Part shown: piece by piece, positions 50,172 to 60,828 of the stretch
Position numbering within the stretch: position 1 is the stretch's first letter
Layout of the letters: every line of letters starts with the position of its first letter
Assembly: GCA_023512835.1 (NCBI GenBank)
Contig: JAKCVP010000384.1
Location: forward strand, 62,001 to 126,000
Source: Taxillus chinensis
Lineage: Eukaryota; Streptophyta; Magnoliopsida; Santalales; Loranthaceae
Length of the DNA stretch: 64,000 nt
Reading direction: 5' to 3'
The notes under the pieces: generated by a model
The model's input: only the letters and a program-made list of their open reading frames with translations
Database searches by the model: none
What the model was told of the DNA's origin: nothing
Made by a program: the position numbers and the translations under genes

Positions 50172-51182
50172 ATGGCCGCCCCGAACAAACCCCCCGATCA
50201 ATCATACACTGCCATGACCGCTGCAACAGTCGGTGACGTTGAGGCCATAGGCGCCCACTGCCAGTCTCCCTACTGCAGGCAGCTTGACTTTCTACCCTTT
50301 CGTTGCGAGTCGTGTCGAGGCACTTTCTGCCTTGATCACCGGACTGAGACTGCACACCACTGTCCCAAGGAAGGTGAATGGGCACGGAGGCGAGCGCATC
50401 AATTACGTCTCAACTCACCTCCGACCACAAAACCAAATATTCTCAGTCATGAGAGCCAGTGCAGTCATGCCTCTTGTAAGACGCTGATAAACACACCGCT
50501 GGTGCCTGGTGTTGAGTGTGAAGGCTGTAACCGAAGCTACTGTTTGAAGCACCGCCTGGAAGAAGATCACGACTGCTCGAAGCTGCCGCCAATCGGAGGT
50601 CGCTCCAAGGGTGATAGAGGGCTGGGCGACGCCCTCAGCAAGTTACGAGCATGGGGCGCTCAGAAGAAAGCTGCAGTAGCAGCTACAAGCGCACAGAAGG
50701 CCATGCCAGAGTCTTCCAGGCCACAGTCGTCACTACACAAGGTCATCGCAGGCTTCACCAGCAAGTCAAAGACGTCCTCTTCGCAGGTACTAATCACAAA
50801 CAGCTTGAAGCGGACTGCAAAGGGCGATGCAAAGATACCAGCGGACAAACGAATATACGTCCATTTAGAAGCTGTACGGGAAGATGCAAGCAGCGGTACA
50901 GACACAAGCAAATTCCATGCGGGCGCAAAGATACCAAAAGCTGACGCCTTCTACTCGGCCGACTGGAGCGTCGGAAAGGTGCTGGATCAGGCCGCAAAAA
51001 CACTCCAGGTCACCAACGTGAACAATAGAGGCGGTGGAGAAGGAGAACGACTACGAATCTTCTGGGTAGACGGAGGCCGTCTACTGGAATTCAGTGAGAA
51101 GCTCGGTGCAAGCGCGAAGAATGGCGATACGCTGGTTCTTCTCAGGGGAGTTGGTCCCGGCACAGACCTGATAGAACTATGA
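50172..51182 (+). CDS. CUZ1: AN1-type zinc-finger protein with ubiquitin-like C terminus (Cuz1-like)
   Basis: An intronless gene of 336 codons starting in good context (ACCATGGCC). There are two AN1 fingers: Cys30, 35, 45, 48, 53 with His56, His62 and Cys64, then Cys97, 102, 116, 119, 124 with His127, His133 and Cys135. A basic Ser/Lys-rich linker follows. Residues about 225-336 carry a ubiquitin-like fold with YVHLEAVRED, FYSADWSVGKVLDQAAK and a final LLRGVGPGTDLIEL. This arrangement matches yeast Cuz1 and mammalian ZFAND1/2B, which link Cdc48 and the proteasome during arsenite or heat stress. A second in-frame ATG at 50214 is possible but less likely. Confidence 0.92.
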   Translation: MAAPNKPPDQSYTAMTAATVGDVEAIGAHCQSPYCRQLDFLPFRCESCRGTFCLDHRTETAHHCPKEGEWARRRAHQLRLNSPPTTKPNILSHESQCSHASCKTLINTPLVPGVECEGCNRSYCLKHRLEEDHDCSKLPPIGGRSKGDRGLGDALSKLRAWGAQKKAAVAATSAQKAMPESSRPQSSLHKVIAGFTSKSKTSSSQVLITNSLKRTAKGDAKIPADKRIYVHLEAVREDASSGTDTSKFHAGAKIPKADAFYSADWSVGKVLDQAAKTLQVTNVNNRGGGEGERLRIFWVDGGRLLEFSEKLGASAKNGDTLVLLRGVGPGTDLIEL

Positions 51183-52068
51183 TACCCGATACAACATGAT
51201 TGAAACCGAGGGTGAGTCGGAGCAGGCTACTCCTCGATAGCTGAGCCAAGATACAGCAATACCGCCATGACGATACAACACTCAGCATTCATGGATTATA
51301 ATCACTCCGCAAAGACCGATCTCGAGTCACAGGTGTCATCATGTGATTTTTGTACCATCAAGTCAGCCTTGTGAACCGCCCAGCAACAAATCCTTCAAAA
51401 CCGAAGTTGACAGCGTCAAGCACACACGACAAACAATGGCCACCCCTCCCTGTAAGCCTTACAGCACAGAGAACCCTGATCCACGTGCAGAGTGTAGATC
51501 ACCAGTCCCTGTAGTAAGCCAGTTCGCTCGGGGCTGCAGCTGATTTCCTGCAGCTTGGATGGCAGCCAATGCTTGTATCGGTCCTTCACTGTTTGTATAG
51601 CGAGTAGCCTATGACCAATTTCGGCACACGACATCAACGTACATACTGTATGCGCCTACACAGTAGACACGATGAATCAAAATAGCATCTGCACTCAGCT
51701 TGCCCGCACACGCAGCGGTACGACAACAGATTGGGAAGACGTGCCGTCTCCACGGTGTTGAAGGTTCAACTACTGCAATCCTTCAGCATCTACGACGATC
51801 TAGACGTGATCACTACGGTTCGATTTCGGAGCATGGCATGGCGTGCGCATTCCGGGTTCTGATGTGGGATACAGTGTTGTGCTGCTACAGCCTACATGTC
51901 AAAGGTCACTCTGTTGGAAAATCTGACAAGATACTTGTATAGGTCTAATTTAAATTATAAAGTACTGGCTTGAGGCTAGAGGCACGGACGTCAGGCACGC
52001 CAGGGTACACTTCTGTATACATGGAAGCTATGGATATCTGTCTGGGCAAAGTACATGGAACCAAAGTT

Positions 52069-52092
52069 ACCTACCTACCTAGGTAGGTACCT
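52069..52092. repeat. Extended TACCTACCTAGGTAGGTA palindrome
   Basis: ACCTACCTACCTAGGTAGGT followed by ACCT. It is self-complementary around CCTAGG over about 16 bp. Confidence 0.75.
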
Positions 52093-52600
52093 AAGGCACC
52101 TACTCAGATTGGATTGATGCCGCCGGACTGAAGTCATGTTGCTGCAACGCACGCGACGCACGATGCGCTGTCAATGACTTGGGAGTACGTGCTCTCCGTC
52201 TCGTCTGCCTCCTCAATAATAGACTTGAAGCTAGCGCCGAATTGACACTGACCGAGGACTGCGAGTGGCTTGTCGAGGGTGGGAAGTGGGCTGAGCAAAG
52301 TGCACTTGAGTGTTGCCATTGTCATGTACTTCGTTCTCTACTACGTACATACTCAGTCTGTGATGTACATGTCCAAGACTCCAGGATGATATTCTGCTCT
52401 TGTAATTGCGCATCGAATGACGTACTCGAACATCTCGAGTATATGACGATCCTCACTCATGTATATGGCATGCACAGTCTTCCATCAAACGTGAGAACAG
52501 TCGCAGTGTAAGACAACACAAGTAGGTTCGCAAGTCTCATCATGACCGTCATGTATCTCCGACTGTTACATTTTTCAACCTCACTCTCCCAACCGCCCAT

Positions 52601-52630
52601 ACCCAAAGCCCAAAGCCCAAAGCCAAAGCC
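52601..52630. repeat. CCCAAAG tandem repeat
   Basis: Three complete CCCAAAG units followed by shortened CCAAAG copies, in non-coding DNA. Confidence 0.65.
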
Positions 52631-53917
52631 GAACCCCTAAGACCACTGTTTGGAACGAACAGACTGACATGTGAAAAGCACGGGTAAATCAACATTTAAC
52701 CCTCAGCATTTACCATCACAACTTTTAGTATGGGCAGTGGATGGGTCCGCGGGATTCAGCATCTTAGCATCCACAGTAGCAATGAAGTGAACCCCCTCTC
52801 CACTCCACAGCCCAGCACAATAGGCTCGTAAACAAAATACCCCCAAACAGAACAGTCGGTGCCCAAACTTCTCCCCAAGAGCGCCACAGATGCACTCGAC
52901 ACCCCACATGCGCAGTCCACAGTTCACAACAATGCACATGCACAAAGCAAAAGGAGCAGTCCAACGAAAAGGACCTAGAATCGTGAGCCACAGACGTGGG
53001 AGCACACATGGGGAAGCACGGGGAACTGCAAAAATGCCAGTCGCAGATCAGACGAGGCTTTAATCCGGAGACAAAGGCCCAAAGGAGTCTATGCGGTAGT
53101 CTCAAAACGGACGAACCGTGACTTGAGGTGACGAACAGGCCAGATTTCATGCGCAGGGGAATAAGCAAGGACTCGCTGCTTCCGGGCTCAGAGTAAGGCC
53201 TGAATAGGCGCCCCGCAGAAGGAGACGCAAAGGTGGATCCCTCATCTCCCCTTGGCAGGGCGCCCCTCGAAAGGGCGATGCTGCAAGGCAGAGAAATGGG
53301 GGATCTGCAAGGCAGCAGATCTAAGGGATCCACTTTTAAGCAAATCTTTCATACTGAGCTTGGGGCTGGTCGGTGAAGAGAATGAGCATCTGCGTAGGAT
53401 GCTGTCCGTCCACACCAGCGTTGGAGAAGAGCTGGCGTCCTACAAACAGGGTGTGCTTGAGGGAAGGAAATAGTGCTGCTGTTCATGCCAATAGAGGCTG
53501 CTATTACTAGTTCTTCGTCCAATGGGTATCTTCCGTTTCTTGTTTGAAGTTCTCATCCTAAAATCAAATGTCATCCAGATTCGCGCATCACGCGCAACTG
53601 CCAAATCAGAATTCATTCCTCTCGCTCCAAAGAGCTTCCCGCTTCCATTGACGCCTAGCGTATCGCTGAAGACAAAGTGAAGTGACCCATGAATCCCTGC
53701 CATATCCTGCCTGCAGACGAAGTTGTGGCTTGGTGTGTGTGTGGTGGTAGCGACTACAACTTGCAGCAGTGCAAAGTCAAATTCGGTAAGTGTCATGATC
53801 ATGATGAAATCTTTGGCCAGAGCGCTCAAGGCTAAAACTCAGAGAACAAAGGTGGTTTCGAAGGTAGTCGTGCATATCATGCTTGCGTCTAGGCAAGAGT
53901 CATGAGGCCGACGAGGC

Positions 53918-54543
53918 CTACTTTGCCTTCTCTTCTTCCAGACCGAGCACGCTGTGTCGTTTCGATACAGCATCTTGGTTGACTAGTCTCCTGTCCAGAC
54001 CTCTGGCAACCTTTGCTGTAAGGGCGATGCTTTGCATCTTCTCGAGCTTCTCAGCGGAGACGGTGTATCGCTGTTCCTGAAGCCTCTTGTTCTCCAGACG
54101 TGCCAGAGAGGTCGAGTAGATTCGCAGTTCGCGGGGGAGTTCTGCCTCGAAAGCCGAGGGTGCTGTCTGGTCGCGTGCGCGTGGACTGACAGGAGAGGCA
54201 CGCGAAGACAGGTATGAGCGATCTGTTTGCGCCATGCTGGGAATGGAGTAGGTGGAGTAGCGGTTGGCCAGGCGTGTCTCTGGACCTCTTGTCTAGGTGA
54301 TTGTGTTAGGGTGCGCGAGATGGAGGAGACGGCGGCGAGGTAATGCCCGGGGAAAAAGGGGGTAAGACAAGATGCAGACAGGTGAGCAACGCACAGAGGC
54401 AGAGCAGCGTGACGACAAAAAGCGGGCCGAGTAGGTAGCGAAGGGCGGGCAAGACGGGATAAATACGAGCCAGTCAGGCGGGGCTAGGTAGCACTTACAG
54501 TGTCTAGGATGGGGGTCCTGGAGGAGTCGAGAGATTGACGCAT
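53918..54543 (-). CDS. Small conserved-looking protein of unknown function
   Basis: Exon 1 (54499-54543) encodes MRQSLDSSRTPILDT and ends at a GTAAGT donor. Exon 2 (53918-54292) follows a 206-bp intron and begins TRGPETRLANRYSTY. The product has 139 residues. The N-terminal half is Ser/Arg/Pro-rich. Residues about 65-120 (LRIYSTSLARLENKRLQEQR and onward) look like a charged amphipathic coiled coil. There is no signal peptide or membrane span. The composition suggests a subunit of a larger assembly, which is inference only. If exon 1 is wrong, the ATG at 54235 would give 105 residues. Confidence 0.6.
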
Positions 54544-55638
54544 GTTCTGGTGAATGAGAAGCGGAGACGGGGCGTAAGCGCGAGAGATTAATGACTTTTA
54601 AGCACCGGGGACGGGCGGCAGGAGTGGACTGGAGGAGTGGATGGATGGGAAGAAGGGGAGGGCGTCTCCACTGGCGCTGGGGTGTTCCGGAAGCGAAAGG
54701 AAAACGGAGGAGGAGCAGCAGCAGTAGCAGCAGGAGGAGGAAGATTCGGGGGCTGTGTGGTTAGGCAGGTTGCTGCAGCTGAGGAAGGAGCGAGCAGGAG
54801 ACCTAGTCAACAATGATGAGACTAAGGTAGGTAGGTGTTTGGACGGCTGGCCCTGTTGGTCGGACGACGCGGTGGGCTGGCAGCATGGTAGGATGGCAGG
54901 TACAGTAGTGCCAGGGAACCGCGAGCGTGTGCTATTATTGCGCTGGCATCGGTGGGCTTTCTCTCGCCGTGTTAATGGACTGCAGCACTCAATCAATCAA
55001 TCGATCAATCACTCGACCGCATCGCCGGCGCCTGGCGTGCCTGGGCTCCCATGCTGCGGCTCTGGCTCGGGCGATGATCGCACGGCCACGTGTATAGTGG
55101 CATGCAACGTGGACGACGCCTGGTTCTACCGCGCCTGATTCCTGCCGCCGCCGCCCCCATGACACGAACAGGACGCTGCTGCTGTTGAAGCCGCGCGAGG
55201 CTGTGCGCCATTACAGTCTGCTGAGCTTGCTTCACCGATCCACGGGCCCCACTCGGTCCAACAATAAATAGCATGCTGCTACTGCTTGTCCTGCAGCCAT
55301 GCATCTTATCGCAGATGCAATGCGCGTCAGACAGGCAGCAACCCGATGCGAGCTGTAAGACGCTTTGAAACTTTCTTCAATTACTAGTGCTATTTCCGCA
55401 TTTGTCTTATCCAAGTGTCTATCTGTTTTTCCAAGAGGGAGAACAAACACCAGGTCAATGAAACATCTGCCGAGAGTCGTCATGGACGGCCTCATTACTT
55501 TAGGGCTGATCATTGATGCGACCGCAGCGTGGAGGAGTGTAGACTGCCGTGCCATCCCTGATTGCAGCCCAGACTAGGATCCGGGGGTATATCGTCGCTT
55601 CATGCGTGTGCCAAACAAAAACGCCATCCAAGACCGTC
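54544..55638. other. Intergenic region
   Basis: About 1.1 kb. It has GAG/CAG triplet-like runs (54700-54740), an ATCA run at 54989-55010 and a TAGGTAGGTAGG stretch near 54825. No gene is supported. Confidence 0.4.
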
Positions 55639-56847
55639 TCACTTCTTCGCTGCAGCTGCCGCCTCTGCCTGTGCCCTTTTCCGTGCGAGGAAGCGTGCCT
55701 TTGCATCCGAAATGTCACCGCTCGTCTTGGATGACTTTAGCGATTGCTCGCGCTTCTGCAGCGCTTCTGCTTCTTCTTCCGCTGCACGCTTCTGCGATGC
55801 AGCCAGCTGCTCCTCAATCATCCGAGACTGCCTCTCTCGCTGTGCTCGCTTGGACTCGAAGTCGATGCGAGATCCCGCTTGCTGAGACGCACCGTCAGCA
55901 TCTCTCGCTCGCGTTTGCGATGCAACCTTTGGCTTCGGCTTGGCGGTAATGTTGAGTCCGCCCTTGAGGAGTTGTCTTTTGTCGGCAACCTCGCCATCAT
56001 CCGTAATCATAATGTCGGCGCCCTTTGCATTGAGTTCTGCCGCTCTCTTCGCCGCTATGCTTTCTACGTCTGGCGCTTCCTCTTCCGCAGCACTTTCCTC
56101 GCCAGGCTTGTAGTTTTTGGCCGCCTCGAGCGCAGCTTGGTGCTCTTTCTCCCTCTCTCGCATGACATCCCGGTAGAAGCCTGTCATGCCCTGTTTCCGT
56201 TTCTTTTCCTCTTCGGCTTCTTCCTTCTTCTTCTCCTCTTCCTCTAGCTTTCGTGCCTCCTCTTGCTGCTTTTTGTAGGCCTCGGTGACAAACTTCTCCT
56301 TGTCCGCAAATTCGTCGCCCTCCAACTCTCGTTCGCGCTGCAGCAACTTATCACGAGCACGCGTCTGATCGCGTTTCCGCTGTTCTGACGCTGCAATCAA
56401 GTTGTCCATGTATTTGGGCTTACCTGATGCTGACTCTTCCGCTTGCTTAATCTTGCGGTCATTCTGTGCTTTATGTATAGCATCGTAATGCGAGTCATAG
56501 TCATATATCGACGGATCTACTTCGTCCGCCGCCGCTTGTTTTTGCTGCACAAAGGAGGCTGCTAGACTGGGACCATGTTGAGATGAATCTCTTGCTTGCG
56601 GTGCCTTTGAAGGCCGCTCAGGCATTGACTTGCTCGTCTCGGCCTTTGAGGGGGTCTCGGAAACATCATCCGTGATAGCTGCGTCCGCATCGAAGGTATG
56701 TATCTCTAGAGCTTGGTCAATGGCAGCCGATGCTTCTTTTTGGGGTTCATCATCGCCGCCAAAACCACCGATTGATGGCTTGGGCTGGGGCTTGACCGCA
56801 GGTTTACCAAGCCCGGACTTCTTATTTAGGCCAAATGAGATGGGCAT
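55639..56847 (-). CDS. NSRP1/CCDC55-like nuclear speckle splicing protein
   Basis: An intronless gene of 402 codons. The N terminus MPISFGLNKKSG and PSIGGFGGDDEP resembles the family start. The signature region is at about residues 110-220: DPSIYDYDSHYDAIHKAQND, KPKYMDNLIAASEQRKRDQ, RERELEGDEFADKEKFVTEA and YKKQQEEARKLEEEEKKKEE. MTGFYRDVMREREKEH then follows. The C-terminal half is charged, with long Lys/Glu/Arg helices. The animal NSRP1 protein sits in nuclear speckles and affects alternative splicing; the fungal role is inferred. It shares a 257-bp divergent promoter with the next gene, also a probable nuclear RNA-linked protein. Confidence 0.87.
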   Translation of the reverse strand: MPISFGLNKKSGLGKPAVKPQPKPSIGGFGGDDEPQKEASAAIDQALEIHTFDADAAITDDVSETPSKAETSKSMPERPSKAPQARDSSQHGPSLAASFVQQKQAAADEVDPSIYDYDSHYDAIHKAQNDRKIKQAEESASGKPKYMDNLIAASEQRKRDQTRARDKLLQRERELEGDEFADKEKFVTEAYKKQQEEARKLEEEEKKKEEAEEEKKRKQGMTGFYRDVMREREKEHQAALEAAKNYKPGEESAAEEEAPDVESIAAKRAAELNAKGADIMITDDGEVADKRQLLKGGLNITAKPKPKVASQTRARDADGASQQAGSRIDFESKRAQRERQSRMIEEQLAASQKRAAEEEAEALQKREQSLKSSKTSGDISDAKARFLARKRAQAEAAAAAKK

Positions 56848-57104
56848 TATCGATGGCCGAATGCAGTAGCAGGATGGTCACAGAATGGTGATAGCAACTA
56901 GGTGCGGAAAGTAATGAATGTGCGGATATGATGCAGAGAGGCTGACAGTCTGTGAGGCGGTGAGGAACTTCTGCCGGCCTAGACTTGACCACATCGAGCA
57001 CTCCCTCATGCAGGTGATGACATGCGACAGGCCCCCAACTTGCACACCACATCTTTTCGCGTTGTTTCCATGGGCAAATCGTCGCGTAGACGTCGTATTC
57101 AGCC
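56848..57104. promoter_or_regulatory. Compact divergent promoter, NSRP1-like / NFKBIL1-like genes
   Basis: Only 257 bp separate the two start codons, so the core promoters must overlap or adjoin. No named motif is visible. Confidence 0.45.
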
Positions 57105-58151
57105 ATGGCGGATCCTTCAGCACGTCGATATGACCTTTTAGACACCCTTATGGAAGCAAATGTGGAGAGTCCTCCACCCAGTAATCTGCGCCCACCCCGC
57201 AAGCCATCTTCATCACCATCCCGCTCACCACGACGTTCTCAGACTCCCTCACACGACGATACGAGGACCTCGGACACGTACAGACGCCAACCTGCGAAGC
57301 GTCTCCGATTCAAGTCTCCATCGCGAAGTCACAGCCGGAGAGCAGCCCACCCTACGGACGAACCCGAAACCACCTTGCACTCGACTAAGCATAATTCTCA
57401 CTCACATCGCAAACACCGTCGGCGAAGACGTGAAGGACGTTCAGAGGGACGATCGGAACGAGAGAATACCGAAGATCCGGCTCTCAAGGATCCAGATGCC
57501 GCCTTCCGCGCCTCCTTGTTCGATGCTATGGTAGATGATGAGGCAGCAGACTTCTGGTCAACTGTATACGGGGAGGACATACCGACCTCTATTCCTTCCC
57601 AAGTAGGGCCCGATGGATTACTTGAGCGCATGAGCGACGAGGAATATACTGCCTACATGCGCCAGCGTATGTGGGAAAAGACACACCAATTCCTCTTAGA
57701 AGAGCGCGAAGCACGGGAAGAGCGTCGACGAAAAGCCGAAGAGCGGCATCGTCAGAACCAAAAAGAGGCGCAAGATTTCAACGCACGTATGGACGAGAGT
57801 CTAAGGCGTGGACGAGAAAGGAAAGATGGACGCGCCTGGGAAGATTATGGTGCGGCGTGGGCTAAATTTTTAAGCGATGAAGATCGCAGCAAAGAACAGG
57901 GCCCGCCGTGGCCTGTCCGAGGTGGCAGAGTGGAAGACGTCTCAAGATCCACCGTGAAGGACTTCTTCGAGGCTGGAGTGAGAGCTGACAAAGAACGTCG
58001 AAACTTGAGGAAAATATTAAAATCGGAAAGGGTGCGGTGGCATCCAGATAAGGTGCAGCAGCGTATGGGCGAGAAGCGAATGGCAAAGAACGTGGAAGAG
58101 AAGGTCACGGCCGTCTTTCAGGTGATAGATGAGCTTTTTGCGGCAACCTGA
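57105..58151 (+). CDS. NFKBIL1-like protein with degenerate J-type C terminus
   Basis: An intronless gene of 348 codons. The first 115 residues are an Arg/Ser-rich low-complexity region (SRSPRRSQ, KHRRRRREGRS) like those of splicing-linked proteins. A long charged helix (EEREAREERRRKAEERHRQN) follows. WEDYGAAWAKFLSDED, GPPWPVRGGR and ERVRWHPDKVQQRMG form the end, where RWHPDK resembles the HPD motif of a J domain. This helical-plus-WHPDK end is that of NF-kappa-B-inhibitor-like 1 proteins. Those act in mRNA processing in animals and plants and lack their ankyrin repeats in fungi. Function is inferred. Confidence 0.8.
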   Translation: MADPSARRYDLLDTLMEANVESPPPSNLRPPRKPSSSPSRSPRRSQTPSHDDTRTSDTYRRQPAKRLRFKSPSRSHSRRAAHPTDEPETTLHSTKHNSHSHRKHRRRRREGRSEGRSERENTEDPALKDPDAAFRASLFDAMVDDEAADFWSTVYGEDIPTSIPSQVGPDGLLERMSDEEYTAYMRQRMWEKTHQFLLEEREAREERRRKAEERHRQNQKEAQDFNARMDESLRRGRERKDGRAWEDYGAAWAKFLSDEDRSKEQGPPWPVRGGRVEDVSRSTVKDFFEAGVRADKERRNLRKILKSERVRWHPDKVQQRMGEKRMAKNVEEKVTAVFQVIDELFAAT

Positions 58152-58828
58152 GCAAGTCAAATCACCCACACAGAACACGAACGGAATCCGTTGCGGATGT
58201 AAGAAGATGCGCAAGAATTGCTCACAAGTTGCGCAACTTGATCGAATGATTGCAGTGGGCGGCGATTATGACCACGGTGCTTGTGCTCTCCTCCCTCTCA
58301 AAGGGCGCGAGGACCAAGGTGATTAGATTGACAAAGACTGCAGGCGTCCAAGAAGCAGTTGACTTCGGATGCGGAGTCATACGTCTCGCGCTTGTGTAAT
58401 CTCATCTTTGAAGACTATCGCAAAATAGCTCAAGCACGCACTCTGCTTTGAGAAAAAAAAATGAGAAACACAGCCCGACGAGCTGTGTGTAACGACAAGC
58501 GCAATAAGCAGGACTGGGAATTAGATGGATAGCCCAATCGTAAAACGATGATTGTTGATCAGGTTTTCCTTCACTTGTTATCAGAGCGATCAGCGCCTGG
58601 CTTCAGAGCAGCATCGTCTCCACCTTGTGGTGTAACCGGGTGGTAAGTCGTTTGCAATAGTAGGCCACGTTGTTGCTGCTCCTGCGGCGTCGACTGGGGT
58701 GCTAAATGCGGTGCGAACTCCGGTTGATGTCTTGGCATAGTTGGATAGAAAGAGCTGCTGCTGCTATATGGACCATATGGATCGTATGGATGCGTGGAAA
58801 GTAGGGGCGGTACATTGCGAGAACCATA
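58152..58828. other. Convergent intergenic region
   Basis: A 677-bp gap between two gene ends facing each other, with an A9 run at 58452-58460. No gene is seen. Confidence 0.4.
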
Positions 58829-59907
58829 CTATGAGGCATACGAGTACTGTGGCTGTTGTTGTGTTTGTGGCTGCTGGTAATATGTATCTTGACCAGGCAT
58901 GTATGTCTGCTGCATGGGCACTTGGTTCGGCATAGAAGTATAGTGTCTTTGCTGCTCCTGCATTCGAATCTCATTGAAGTATGGATGTTGGAGGGCGTCT
59001 TGGGCACTGATGCGGTCATCCGGACGCAGCTGCAACATTGCTGTCATCAACTGCAATGCTAGTGTGTCTGCTTGCGTGACTATCATCCTGATATCCGTGA
59101 CGGGGTAGTGCTGGAAATTGGATTTGTATTCTGGAAGCTGTGACACACCAGGCCAGCTGCGTTCATTTGGTGTGCCCATGAAACGGAAGATGCGAATCAG
59201 CTGATCCTCGTTTGTTGTTCCAGGAAACAGAGGGCGTCCCATGAACATCTCAGCCATGATGCAGCCGGCTGACCAGATGTCGATGCTGGTGTTATACTGC
59301 CTGCTTCCGAGCAAGACATCAGGTGCGCGGTACCACAGTGTGACGACCTCATTAGAGAAAGTATTGACTGGGATGCCAAACGCACGAGCTAGACCAAAGT
59401 CGGCCAGCTTCAATTGTTTCCTGTTGTTGATGAGCAAGTTCTGAGGCTTTAGGTCTCTATGCAGGACGCGGTTGTCATGGCAGAAGGCAATGCCACGAAG
59501 GAGCTGATACATGAAAGACTTGATAGTCGGTGGCGGAAGCTTGCTGTGGTCACCGTAGCTATCCATGTACTTCTTCAAATCCTTGTCCATGAACTCGAAG
59601 ACAAGCATGAGTTTATTTTCGGTGTGGATGACATCGTGAAGCGAAACGATGTTCTCGTGCTTGAGCTCCTTCATAAGGGATATCTCGCGGATGGCGGTAG
59701 AGGGGGTGCCTTCCTCAGAGTCCAAGTGGATTTCTTTGAGCGCAACGAACTCGCCCGTCTGACGATTTCTGCCTTTGAAGACCTGAGGAGCAGAAAGACT
59801 TAGCAACGACAAGAGACGTCCAAGGGGCTGGGGAAGCTCACTGTGGCGTATGTACCCTCGCCCAGCTTCTCCAGCTGCTGGAAGGAATTGGGGTGTCTCT
59901 TATCCAT
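58829..59907 (-). CDS. PHO85: Pho85-type cyclin-dependent kinase (PhoA/PhoB-like)
   Basis: Exons 59842-59907 and 58829-59782, joined in phase 0 over a 59-bp intron, encode 339 residues. The kinase is complete: [12 protein letters not shown] glycine loop, catalytic-site Lys38 in VALKEIHL, the cyclin-binding PSTAIRE (49-55), [10 protein letters not shown] with catalytic Asp132, [10 protein letters not shown] with Asp150, and [12 protein letters not shown]. The sequence [16 protein letters not shown] start and the Gln/Tyr-rich tail after residue 300 are typical of Pho85 orthologues, which couple phosphate status and development through several cyclins. The ATG at 59907 agrees with the family start. 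Confidence 0.96.
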
Positions 59908-60828
59908 CTCGATAGGTCTGCCTTGCTGATCGCCGAGATTGCGTACGCTGATGGAAGAATCTGTCCTGTTCCCAAGTTGCGGGAAGATGTTTGCGAAGTT
60001 GGTAGGCCGTAAGCGGACCGGCGGTGGCCGCCTAGTATACCTTGGGTTCCAAAGCACAGAAGTGGCAGTGGATAAGCTCGCGGCAATCTCGAGGTCAGAC
60101 TTGCTTCTAACAAAGCGACCGCCTCTAGATGTGTCCGGATTCGCCGTTGTGAAAGGTGGTGGGTGGTTAGAGGGAAGATGGAGGAGGGGTGTGGGGCCCT
60201 TAAAGGCTACCACCGCGCACTTGGTTTCGTCAAGGACACTGGACGCGGGCTCAGGCGCGCGGAAGCAACGATGCACACACGATGAGACTTAGCGCAGGGT
60301 CCGAGTAACGTGAGATTTGGACTTCCAAGCGCTCGCCAGTTGTTCGTTTCAGATGGAGTCAAAGGCAGAGAAGCGAGATTCCTCTATTGTCATTCTTTAC
60401 CCGCGCGGCAACACCGACCTCGTCGTAGTCTCCCATCCTCCGGAGCCAATAGACATCAATATTTTCTCAGCCCTCATGGCCACAACTTCGGATATAATCC
60501 AAGTCCTCTGCCTGAATAGATCAGGATCTGTGGCTCCGATGCTAGCGCATATTAGGAATGCTTGTACGAATTGCGCCGCTTGAAAGTGGTCGTTGGAGGG
60601 CAGAACTGATACTAGTTCCCGCCTGCCTCCCATTTGAAGACAATCGCCTCGACAAAGGGTTCTGCTTAGCGCCGCAACGTCACAGCTGACCCTGCACCGG
60701 CCAAGATCACATCTGGTAACAAATTCGCGTTCATTGACAGTCAAGACCGCGTGGATGAGGCCTCAAGTGAGACATTAATCGTCTCGCCGCCCAAAGATGG
60801 AATCAAACCGCATTCCCAGCACACTTGA
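59908..60828. other. Intergenic region upstream of PHO85
   Basis: About 0.9 kb, holding the PHO85 promoter and one weak small open frame, listed separately. Nothing else is recognised. Confidence 0.4.
60353..60583 (+). CDS. Weak small open frame of unknown function
   Basis: From ATG at 60353 the frame runs 76 codons (MESKAEKRDSSIVILYPRGN onward). It has alternating hydrophobic stretches (SSIVILY, TDLVVVSHPP) that could be beta strands, but no intron, no good start context and no similarity I can name. It may be chance. Confidence 0.2.
   Translation: MESKAEKRDSSIVILYPRGNTDLVVVSHPPEPIDINIFSALMATTSDIIQVLCLNRSGSVAPMLAHIRNACTNCAA

Larger units (their letters stand above)
51183..53917. other. 2.7-kb region without a convincing gene
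   Basis: It includes the longest CCTACCTAGGTAGG palindrome of the window (52069-52092) and a CCCAAAG heptamer run (52601-52630). A minus-strand open frame of 189 codons (52764-53333) is Cys- and Ser-rich without any known motif and was not accepted. I see no exon chain or RNA gene. Confidence 0.45.

Noticed and set aside
52764..53333. 189-codon Cys-rich minus-strand frame, possibly a secreted protein
   Set aside because: No signal peptide at the start, no cysteine pattern of a known effector family and no intron support.
55744..56247. 167-codon plus-strand frame rich in Leu, Phe and Arg
   Set aside because: Antisense of the Lys/Glu-rich NSRP1-like gene.
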